64,000 bases of DNA from Bacteroidota bacterium (GTDB lineage Bacteria > Bacteroidota > Bacteroidia > NS11-12g > UBA955): positions 1-64,000 of the forward strand of contig JAGFIU010000048.1 of assembly GCA_024103355.1 (NCBI GenBank), in the 5' to 3' direction. The notes under the pieces were generated by a model, which was given only the letters and a program-made list of their open reading frames with translations, was not told the origin of the DNA and made no database searches. This document shows positions 17,898 through 26,200 of this stretch, in pieces. Both the position numbers and the translations under genes were made by a program. Every line of letters begins with the position of its first letter. The first letter of the stretch is position 1.

Positions 17898-18664
17898 ATA
17901 TCACCTTTATCATCATTGGCTCAGGGAATGTGGCATCCTCTCTGGGAAAAGTTTTGGTAGAAAAAGGGCATCATCCTTTGGGTGTTTATTCAAGAAATCC
18001 TATTAGCGGAAGCAAATTGGCTGAAGAATTACAAACTGCCATGCTCACTGATTTTGCTTCAGTAAAAGAACCTGATTTAGTATTTCTCTGTGTGGCTGAT
18101 TCTCAGATTAAATCTGTTGCCCAATCTTTGCCCAATTGGGAAAACGCCATTATTTGTCATTGTAGTGGGGCAACTGATTTGAGTGAAATTTCTGCTATTG
18201 TCAATAAAGCCGGAGTGTTCTATCCGATGCAATCTTTTATTAAGGAGAAAAAAACTCATTGGAACGAGGTGCCAATCCTGATTGAAGGAAGTAATAATGA
18301 AATTGTTAGTCATCTGATTGAGGTTGCAAATTCGCTTAGTGCGCGTGTTTCCGAATGTAATTCCCGAAAAAGGTTACAGTACCATTTGGCAGCAGTCATA
18401 ATCAACAATTTTACCAATCATCTTATTGCACTATCTCAAGAGTTTTGCAATAAAAACAATCTTGATTTTTCAAATCTTAACCCTTTGCTTAATGAGACTC
18501 TAAAGCGCGCTCAGTCAGGCAATGCAAAAGAAATGCAGACCGGACCTGCGATTCGAAATGACCAAAATTCGCTCAAGAAGCATTTGCAACTTTTGTCTGA
18601 ATATCCTGAATTGTCAGAAGTCTATCTCACTTTGACAAAATCCATTCAAAAAATGGGCAAATAA
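17879..18664 (+). CDS. Rossmann-fold protein with DUF2520 domain
   Basis: A 261-residue protein: an N-terminal NAD(P)-binding fold (FIIIGSGNVASSLGKVL, about 10-26) like that of F420-dependent NADP reductases, then a helical DUF2520 domain with YHLAAVIINNFTNHL (about 163-177). The function is unknown; a role in coenzyme A or pyrroline-like metabolism has been guessed for relatives but not shown. The start is GTG at 17879 inside the end of ccmF; no in-frame ATG exists near it. The stop directly abuts the stop of the convergent pseudouridine synthase gene. Confidence 0.8.
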   Translation: MEPKHLNITFIIIGSGNVASSLGKVLVEKGHHPLGVYSRNPISGSKLAEELQTAMLTDFASVKEPDLVFLCVADSQIKSVAQSLPNWENAIICHCSGATDLSEISAIVNKAGVFYPMQSFIKEKKTHWNEVPILIEGSNNEIVSHLIEVANSLSARVSECNSRKRLQYHLAAVIINNFTNHLIALSQEFCNKNNLDFSNLNPLLNETLKRAQSGNAKEMQTGPAIRNDQNSLKKHLQLLSEYPELSEVYLTLTKSIQKMGK

Positions 18665-19828
18665 TTATTGAAGTTTCTTCTTAGCCCTTTTGAGCTGTGC
18701 AATCTCAGCATTTTTTAAAAACCGAAATTTACCTCTTTCCACTCCTTTTTTAGTAAATGGACCAAAAGAAACCCGGTCTAATTTTTCAACCGTGTGCCCC
18801 AGATGCTCAAACATCCTGCGGACGATTCTGTTTTTTCCGCTGTGAATTTCTATACCTATTACATTCTTGTCCTCTGTATTTGCATAAGAAATGGCATCCG
18901 CGTGAATCATACCATCCTCGAGTTCTATTCCGTCAGCAAGTTTTTCGAGTTCTGCTTGTGTTACATTTTTTGCCAGTGTCACTTCATATATCTTTTTCAC
19001 TTCAAAAGAAGGGTGGGTGAGCTTTTGAGCTAATTCTCCGTCATTGGTCAGCAATAAGACACCGGTCGTTTTTCTATCAAGCCTCCCGATAGGATATACT
19101 CGTACATCTATTTCATCTGAAATTAAATCCATTACGGTTTGTCTCCCCGATTCATCTTTGGTTGTTGTGATATAGTTCTTAGGCTTATTCATCAACAAAT
19201 AAACCGGTTTTTCAGGTAGGATTTTATTACCTTTATATTTAACAATATCACGTTTGTCCACTTTTGTCCCTAATTCAGTAACGACTTTTCCATTGACTGA
19301 AACCAAACCATCGGTTATCAATTTGTCAGCTTCCCTTCTGCCGCAAATGCCGGCATTTGATATATACCTGTTGAGTCGTATGGGCCAATCAAATTTCATG
19401 AACTCATCTTCATAGCCTTTCTCTTTTGTTAACTCTGCTTTTTTATCTTTTCTATAATTTTTTACTTTATTAAATCTCTTTTTCTGCAAATCTGATTTTG
19501 AATTGAATTTGCTTTTGCGCTCTTTTATAAAAGAAGACTTTCTTTCTCTCTTTTCATCGTTATCGGAGAAACGTTCTTTATTCGGCTTAAATTCACCGTA
19601 TCTCTTACCGCGTTGAATATTGTCTCTGTCGGATGAAAAACTTTCAGATGATTTTTTATGAAATCCTGATTTTGAATGGGATGCTTCTCCATTTCTCTTT
19701 TTAGAAAATCCAGAGTTTCTTTCCCCGCGTTCTTTATTTTCTCCTTTAAAACTTGTCTTTTTAAAGTTTTTCTCGGATGATTTTTTTTCTTTTCTTGGAG
19801 AAAAATCTCTTTTCGGTTTATTGTTCAT
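18665..19828 (-). CDS. RsuA/RluB-type rRNA pseudouridine synthase with long basic N-terminus
   Basis: Converts a uridine in ribosomal RNA to pseudouridine, most likely RluB-like on 23S rRNA. The S4 RNA-binding domain is at about 149-195 (LNRYISNAGICGRREADKLI) and the catalytic motif GRLDRKTTG is at 248-256 with Asp251 as nucleophile. The first 140 residues are a Lys/Arg/Ser-rich, low-complexity extension with repeated GFSKK- and GFHKK-like segments, probably disordered and RNA-binding. Such extensions are common in Bacteroidota members of this family. Its substrate site cannot be fixed without comparison to RluB, RluE, RluF and RsuA. Confidence 0.88.
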   Translation of the reverse strand: MNNKPKRDFSPRKEKKSSEKNFKKTSFKGENKERGERNSGFSKKRNGEASHSKSGFHKKSSESFSSDRDNIQRGKRYGEFKPNKERFSDNDEKRERKSSFIKERKSKFNSKSDLQKKRFNKVKNYRKDKKAELTKEKGYEDEFMKFDWPIRLNRYISNAGICGRREADKLITDGLVSVNGKVVTELGTKVDKRDIVKYKGNKILPEKPVYLLMNKPKNYITTTKDESGRQTVMDLISDEIDVRVYPIGRLDRKTTGVLLLTNDGELAQKLTHPSFEVKKIYEVTLAKNVTQAELEKLADGIELEDGMIHADAISYANTEDKNVIGIEIHSGKNRIVRRMFEHLGHTVEKLDRVSFGPFTKKGVERGKFRFLKNAEIAQLKRAKKKLQ

Positions 19829-19848
19829 CTATTATTTGAATGAGATTG

Positions 19849-19867
19849 CAAAGATATTCAGAATATC
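19849..19867 (-). promoter_or_regulatory. -7 box TATCTTTG overlapped by a 15-base palindrome
   Basis: On the minus strand TATCTTTG (19856-19849) lies 20 bases before the pseudouridine synthase ATG at 19828. The palindrome GATATTCAGAATATC (19853-19867) has 7-base arms around one central base and overlaps the box. It may be a repressor site or chance. Confidence 0.45.
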
Positions 19868-19935
19868 GCTCTCGGTGAGTTTTTATATTGGACGAAAAGT
19901 GTGTTTGAGAGGAAGGTAATTATATTTATAATGAA

Positions 19936-20904
19936 TTAGGAAACCGGAATATATATTTTCTGAACCAATTCAAGATATTCATCCTCCATTTTGCTGTTAG
20001 CGGTAATTCCGCCTCCACTTCTAAAATACAACTGATGATTATTCTTTTCGATAAAACGAATAGATACAGCACTATCAATTGATGAGCCGTCAAAAAAGCC
20101 AAACACCCCAGTGTAAAACCCTCTGGAATCAATCTCACATTCTTTAATGATTTCAAGAGTCTTTTCTTTTGGCGCGCCACTAATAGAACCTGCGGGTAAA
20201 AGTTTTAAGAAATCTTCTCCTATTGTATTGCGCCAATGTTCATCCAGTATGCCTTTTATTTCTGAACTTGTCTGATAGATTTCATTTTTATGGGTTTTAA
20301 TTTTCTCCGGATAGCGATATCGGGTTACCGTAATATCCTTCGCAATCATAGCCATATCGTTACGTAATAAGTCAACAATGGTATTGTGTTCCCACTCTTC
20401 TTTTTTGTTGTTAAGCAATATTTCCTTTGCATTTGGAATGTTTGCATCTATAGTTCCTTTCATTGGATAAGTATAGATTTCATTTCCGTTAATTCTGACA
20501 AAACACTCGGGCGAAAAAACTACAAACTTGTCTTGAAACAACAGTTTATAAGGTGCTTTGGAAAGATGAAAAATTTCTGAAAGATCAATGGCAGTGTTGA
20601 TTCTTGAAGGAAAAGTAAGGTTCAAAAGGTAACTGTATCCATTTTCAAGGTATTCTAAAGCTGTATTATATCGGTCGGAAAACATTGCTTTCTCTATAGG
20701 CTGAATTTCTAATTCTATTTTTTTGGAAATTTCAATTTTATTGCAATTGGTTTTTCCTTTAATATCAAACAAAATACCTTTCTTAGATGCCTCATCCGGG
20801 CTGTATAAGAAAAATTTCTCACATTCAAAATCAATAATAAAAACAAAAGCCTGTTGTGATAATACACGCTCTGAGAACAGATTGATAAATTCACTTTTTT
20901 TCAT
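19936..20904 (-). CDS. pabB: Aminodeoxychorismate synthase component I (PabB-like)
   Basis: A 322-residue chorismate-binding enzyme that makes aminodeoxychorismate for the PABA branch of folate synthesis. Visible signatures are YPMKGTID (about 144-151), LLRNDMAMIAK (about 178-188) and AGSISGAPKEKT (about 229-240), followed by RGFYTGVFGFFDG and RSGGGITANSKMEDEY near the end. The short length, with a reduced N-terminal part, is common for Bacteroidota PabB and differs from TrpE. One base separates it from pabA, which supplies ammonia. A role in anthranilate synthesis cannot be wholly excluded. Confidence 0.88.
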   Translation of the reverse strand: MKKSEFINLFSERVLSQQAFVFIIDFECEKFFLYSPDEASKKGILFDIKGKTNCNKIEISKKIELEIQPIEKAMFSDRYNTALEYLENGYSYLLNLTFPSRINTAIDLSEIFHLSKAPYKLLFQDKFVVFSPECFVRINGNEIYTYPMKGTIDANIPNAKEILLNNKKEEWEHNTIVDLLRNDMAMIAKDITVTRYRYPEKIKTHKNEIYQTSSEIKGILDEHWRNTIGEDFLKLLPAGSISGAPKEKTLEIIKECEIDSRGFYTGVFGFFDGSSIDSAVSIRFIEKNNHQLYFRSGGGITANSKMEDEYLELVQKIYIPVS

Positions 20905-20905
20905 T

Positions 20906-21475
20906 CTAAATTATAAGAAAGTTGTCAATGATAATATTACCGTATTTGCTCAAAAATGACTCAGGATGAAATTGTACTCCAAAAATTGGCTGTTCTTTGT
21001 GCCTTACAGCCATCAAAATGCCTTCGTCTGTCTCTGCGCTTATTTGCAAACATGAAGGCAAAGATTCAGTTTTGATTGCCCATGAATGATATAGTCCTAC
21101 TTCTATTTTATCGGGGAGTGTCTTAAAAATAGTAGTTTTATTGTCTATTGAAATTAATTTTTTGTGTCCGTGAAGTACGCGAGTCATTCTATACAGCTCT
21201 GCTCCGAAATATTCGCAAATAGCCTGATGTCCCAGGCATATTCCCAATAAAGGCTTGCTTTGTTGAATACAGTGTTTGATTGTTTTTTCGATTGCAGGGA
21301 ATTCCGAAGATTTTCCCGGACCGGGTGAAATGATAACCCTGTCAAATCGAGATAATAATTCTTCATTCAAATTGCCGGATTTGACTACCTCAAAACCTCC
21401 GGAAGCTAGGGTTCTTAAAATGTTTACTATATTAAAAGTAAAGGAGTCGTTGTTGTCTAAGAGCAAGAGAGACAT
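20906..21475 (-). CDS. pabA: Glutamine amidotransferase subunit (PabA/TrpG family)
   Basis: A 189-residue class I glutamine amidotransferase that makes ammonia for PabB. The catalytic triad is readable: Cys80 in GICLGHQAI, then His170 and Glu172 in VQFHPESF. The oxyanion segment SPGPGKSSE is at 50-58. The start MSLLLLDNNDSFTFNIV is the canonical PabA/TrpG N-terminus. It lies between xth and pabB with gaps of 14 and 1 bases, so the three genes form one operon. Pairing with pabB favours PabA; in some bacteria one such subunit serves both PABA and tryptophan synthesis. Confidence 0.9.
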   Translation of the reverse strand: MSLLLLDNNDSFTFNIVNILRTLASGGFEVVKSGNLNEELLSRFDRVIISPGPGKSSEFPAIEKTIKHCIQQSKPLLGICLGHQAICEYFGAELYRMTRVLHGHKKLISIDNKTTIFKTLPDKIEVGLYHSWAIKTESLPSCLQISAETDEGILMAVRHKEQPIFGVQFHPESFLSKYGNIIIDNFLII

Positions 21476-21489
21476 TTTGAGGTTTGGTT

Positions 21490-22254
21490 TTAAATACTAA
21501 GCTCGGTAACGACAGCGCAATGGTCACTTTGGTTATTTTCAGGCAGCATTCTTGAGGTTGCCAGATTGTCGTGCAAAGGGGTAGTAGCTGCAATATAATC
21601 TATGCGCCAACCTTTGTTTCGCAATCTGGCGGCTGCTCTGTAGCTCCACCATGAATAGTTGTTGGGCTCAGGATTAAATCTTCTGAAAGTATCAATAAAT
21701 CCGGACTCGAAAAATTTGTCCATCCATTCTCGCTCTTCGGGGAGAAACCCACTGCTGTTTTTGTTCCCGACAGGGTCGTGGATGTCAATAGGGCGATGAC
21801 AAATGTTATAATCTCCGCATATCAACAATTTAGGAAAGTCTTTTCTCAACTGATTGGTGTAATGTAAAAAGAAGTCAAGAAACTCCATTTTGAAATCTTG
21901 TCTTAATTCACCGCTGGAGCCGGATGGAATATATAAACTCATTACAGAAAACTCATCAAAATCAGCTCTTATCATTCGTCCTTCGTTGTCATACAACTCA
22001 TGCTCACAACCAAAATGGATATTATTGGGTTGTGTTTTTGACAGCAATGCAGTTCCGCTATAACCCCTTTTTTGTGCAGGAAACCAATAGCAATGATATC
22101 CCAATTGTTCAAATTGCTCGATAGGAATCTGAGGCTTCTCTGCTTTTATCTCTTGTAAACAAAGAATATCAGGTTGCTTTTCTTGCAAGAATGCAATAAG
22201 TCCTTTTTGAATTGCAGCCCTGATACCATTTACATTATATGTCATTACCTTCAT
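21490..22254 (-). CDS. xth: Exodeoxyribonuclease III
   Basis: A 254-residue AP endonuclease and 3' exonuclease for base-excision repair. Motifs of the EEP fold are MTYNVNGIRAA (4-14, Asn7), LQEIKAE (33-39, Glu35 as metal ligand), YIPSGSSG, GDYNICH (catalytic Asp and Asn) and SDHCAVV at the end. The protein length matches the family. It leads the operon xth-pabA-pabB, and the promoter box lies only 5 bases before its ATG. Confidence 0.95.
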   Translation of the reverse strand: MKVMTYNVNGIRAAIQKGLIAFLQEKQPDILCLQEIKAEKPQIPIEQFEQLGYHCYWFPAQKRGYSGTALLSKTQPNNIHFGCEHELYDNEGRMIRADFDEFSVMSLYIPSGSSGELRQDFKMEFLDFFLHYTNQLRKDFPKLLICGDYNICHRPIDIHDPVGNKNSSGFLPEEREWMDKFFESGFIDTFRRFNPEPNNYSWWSYRAAARLRNKGWRIDYIAATTPLHDNLATSRMLPENNQSDHCAVVTELSI

Positions 22255-22259
22255 GGTAG

Positions 22260-22267
22260 CAAAGGTA
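22260..22267 (-). promoter_or_regulatory. -7 box TACCTTTG of the xth-pabA-pabB operon
   Basis: On the minus strand TACCTTTG (22267-22260) is followed by C and ends 5 bases before the xth ATG (22254). If transcription starts about 6 bases after the box, the mRNA begins at the start codon. No -33 TTG at 17-23 bases. Confidence 0.5.
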
Positions 22268-22489
22268 TATACAAGTTCGATTTTGGAATTGTATATTTTA
22301 ATTTATAAATTAAATTAGAATATCCCCTCTTTTTTAGAGTTATTTTCGGTTATCAACTAACGTGTATTAGTTCACTTTATTAACACTCAAAAATATTTGA
22401 AAATAAAGAGGTTTAGTTCATTTCGTGACTTACTTCTTTTATTGTTGATATTTTTTTTAGAAAAAAATATGATGGTTTAATAAATGCTC

Positions 22490-22497
22490 TACCTTCG
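22490..22497 (+). promoter_or_regulatory. -7 box TACCTTCG (TTCG variant)
   Basis: TAnnTTCG followed by CGCGCG, 35 bases before the ATG at 22533. It probably drives the two-gene operon of the small secreted protein and the large type IX cargo protein. The rest of the 278-base gap from xth is AT-rich and holds nothing else I can identify. Confidence 0.45.
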
Positions 22498-22532
22498 CGC
22501 GCGAATTCTTTGAAACCTCAAAAATATTAAAT

Positions 22533-23225
22533 ATGAAAAAAATAACATTTTCAACATTGCTAAGCATTCTATGCATAGTTTCAATGTCGTTTTCATTACC
22601 TGAGTCAAACAAAGGTATGTCAGCTCAGTCGGAGCCGTTTACGGAAAAGGTTTTGATATCTTACAATGAGAGTATACCGCTCGATTATGAATTAAGCTCA
22701 TATGTAGATTGGGTGATAATTCAGTCGGGAACACCCATTGCTTCGGGAATAGGGGATGCGCTAAAAAATTATGTTTTTATGGTTCCGGGCGATTATGTAA
22801 TACAGATTAATGACAAATCACCTCATAGTGCAGAAGAAGATGATTGTAGCTATAAATTATTGCCTTCTAAAATAGAGTTAACAGTGAGCCCTGTTCGTAT
22901 GACATATGAAATGGGAAGCATAACCTTCACCCGTCCGATAGTCGGGGGAGACAATATGAATGGGGGGCAGGTACAAGTAAATGTACTTGTTGAGACTTTT
23001 GATAACCAACCTGTTCAGCATCCTTTCCCATACTTCCGTTCAGCAGGTGTGGAAACGACTATTGAGGGAATGCTGACCAACCCTCTTTTAATGCTTCATC
23101 CGGGAATAAATGTACTGACTTATGATTTGAAGGGAAGTGCCCCCAAACACACTTACATCATGTTTGATTTTTTGGACTACAATGGTAAGATTCAGTGTTA
23201 CTATCACCCCTCAGAAATTCAATAA
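22533..23225 (+). CDS. Secreted protein of unknown function, operon partner of the large surface protein
   Basis: A 230-residue protein with a signal peptide (ITFSTLLSILCIVSMSFSLP, about 4-23). The mature part is beta-rich and acidic, with a DDCSYKL and a CYYHPSEIQ segment giving two Cys that could pair. It has no lipobox and no type IX sorting domain, so a periplasmic location or extracellular release is possible. I recognise no family. It lies 18 bases before the 1361-residue surface protein and is likely cotranscribed, which suggests a helper or co-secreted role; this is inference. Confidence 0.7.
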   Translation: MKKITFSTLLSILCIVSMSFSLPESNKGMSAQSEPFTEKVLISYNESIPLDYELSSYVDWVIIQSGTPIASGIGDALKNYVFMVPGDYVIQINDKSPHSAEEDDCSYKLLPSKIELTVSPVRMTYEMGSITFTRPIVGGDNMNGGQVQVNVLVETFDNQPVQHPFPYFRSAGVETTIEGMLTNPLLMLHPGINVLTYDLKGSAPKHTYIMFDFLDYNGKIQCYYHPSEIQ

Positions 23226-23243
23226 CCTAAAAAACACACTCAA

Positions 23244-26200
23244 ATGAAAAAACAATACATAAACAAAGTTTTTTTAGTACTCATCTCCCTAATCTCAGGT
23301 ATGAGTAATATAGAAGGACAACAATATTGTGATGAGCCGCCTGTAGGATGTGACAAAACGGATCTTTCTAATTATGGATTCTCATCCAATAATGATGCAA
23401 ATACAATTGAATACGATAATTTGGTTTCCGGATTTCATGCGACCTTTTCCCGAAATGGAGATGGAACATTTTCTATATGGGGGCAAGGTGCAGCCTCAAA
23501 CGGGACAGGTGATGTGTTGTCTCCTTTAGAGATTAATGCTACCAATTACCCCGGATTGACGGGTATTCCAATTAAAACAGCTTTGGGAACTCGTGGTGGT
23601 TCGAGTGATAGGCACCAATTTGTTGTGTTAACAACCCATGGTTTGTTCGTTTGGGGTGAAGAAGGAATTTTAATGAATGAAGATATTACTTCTGGTACTT
23701 CATTTCAGAGGGTTGATTATACCAAAATGAACAGCAGTGCAGACACAACAGGTCTTCCATCGGGAGTTACACCCGGAGATGTAAAGATGATGTTTGGTAC
23801 AAGAGGGACATTGGCAATTACCACATGTAGTGGTAGTGTATGGGTGTTATCAATGCAAGAACCAATGAGGGGAGCAGGGAGCAGCGGAACTTCAAGTACC
23901 GATCAATGTACTTGGCGGCAAGTTAGAACTAGTGGGGGGGGGCATCCGGTATTAACCAATATAGTTGCAACCAGAGGTTGCTATAATTCAATGTTTGCAT
24001 TAGATTCCTCCGGTAAGTTGTGGACTTGGGGTGTAAGAACTTATCTTGGAAATAACACGGGTATAAATAGTAATGTTACTTATGCTACTCAGATGACATG
24101 GTCTTTATCAAGAATTAAGATGATTGGAATGACATGTTATGCTTCGTCTACCGATAGGATTTCCTATTATGTATTGGACACTTTGGGAAAAGTATATGCA
24201 TTAGGAGCAAATAATAAAAAACAATTAGGCGATTTTACTACAACCGAAAGACAAGCGTGGGTACAATGCCGGTATGATAATACTCCTACTTACATGAGCG
24301 ATATTGTTTGGATTAGCCCAAATGAGCATGATGGAACAACTGCCACAACGAATCCGGCTATCAATGTCTTAAATAAATACAAAAAGGTATGGGCATGGGG
24401 AAGTAGTGAGGGTAGTATGATTGGACGAGGTTCCAGTGATAATTATGATCCGGGGGTTCCATCCGGATTGGGCGCGAGTGCAGATTCATTTCTGACCGTA
24501 GAGACCGGAGGTCATACCTCAATGGTTATTAAGCAATGCGAAAGTCATTTTGGATATGTAGGACACAGGATTAATGGCAGTATGGGTAATGGAAGTGCTA
24601 CAAATACTAATGAATCAAGTTATACATACGCAACTGCGCCTGTGGATATTTGCAGAGCAGGAACCAAACCCAATCTAAAAATAAAGCCAAAAATAGATTT
24701 TGGCTCATCCGGTTCTGATAATTGCTATGAGACAGAATATGTTTTGACCAATGCAATCAAAGGGGCGAAGTATGTAGTGCTGTCAGATACGGGTAATGTT
24801 GTTGACTTAGACAGTTTGAATCCGGACACCTCATATCTTCGATTTGATGAACCTGGATATATTCAGGTTATGTCTTATATAAAAGATGTATGCAGTAATA
24901 TATATAGGGACACAAGTAATTTTACAGCGATAAAATGTAAGTTTACGACACCCGATGTCAATATGGGATTTATCAATATAGACCTCAAAGGAGATGTTTC
25001 TACGAATGATAGTATTGTATATTCCGCCACTCCATATGGCAGTGCAAGTTTGGTAAAAAGTCCAAGCGGCAGCAGTCCAAATTTAAGTTTGTCATCTGAC
25101 GGCAAATACACATTTGATTCAGATAAGCCCGGAAGCTATGTATATAAGATAGATGTATGCAATCCGGGTCAGTCTTCAGGTTGTCCAACGGAATACTTGA
25201 TGATTTTACTAAAAGACAAAGACTCGTTGAGTAATTTTCCATTTGCAGGCACAGATATAGCGAGCACAAAAAAGAATATAGCCGTCACTCTTCCCACCTT
25301 GGATAATGATCAATCGGGCGCTCCCGGAGGCTTGTTGGACACTTCGAGTATCTCGATTGTAGCGGCAAGTGCCCCCAACCCAGTAACAGAAGGTAGTTTG
25401 AGTATAAATCCATCTACCGGAGCAATCACATTCACCCCTGTCAGCGGATTTGTAGGCGAAGTAACGTATTATTATGAAGTATGTGATCAATCATCCATTC
25501 CCAAATGTGGAATCGGGATGCAGCGAGTTTATGTGAATGGAAGGGGTGTTCAGAACACTACCCTATCTTCAGATGACTTTCATTCAAAGGTAAAGAATAT
25601 AAAAGTAACAGGAAATATTCTTCTTAATGATTTAGACCCCGAAGGGAACACCCAAAGTGCGACACCCAAAACAGTCAATACGTCCGGTGTCGGCAAATAT
25701 GAAGTAGTTGCCAATGGAGATTATACATTCACGCCTGCAATGGGATTTTATGGGACAGCCAACTTTGAGAATCAAGTATGCGATAATGGGACACCCGTAG
25801 CGTGTACAAAATCGACTATTTATTTTGTAGTAGAGAATGATTACACAGAGCCAGATGTGAACAAGGTAGAGCAAGGTAAGATTGTAAGCGGAGATTTGCA
25901 TAAGAATGACAATCTGCCGGTGGGCTATTTTTATGGCAATCTTCAAGCGGATATAGGCAATCCGTCAGCAGACACTCCCGTATTAAATAGTGATGGTACC
26001 TATACATTTACCACTTCAACCATAGGGCTTTATCATTTTGAGATAGATGTGTGTACTCCCGGAGCGAACCCTTATTGTTATACTGAGAAACTCACCATCA
26101 ATGTAACCGACCCGATTTCAATATCGAACCTGCCTGTTACAACCAAAGATTTGGCAATTATGGAGGGGCATCCAAGCAGTCCATCCACAATCACAATCAA

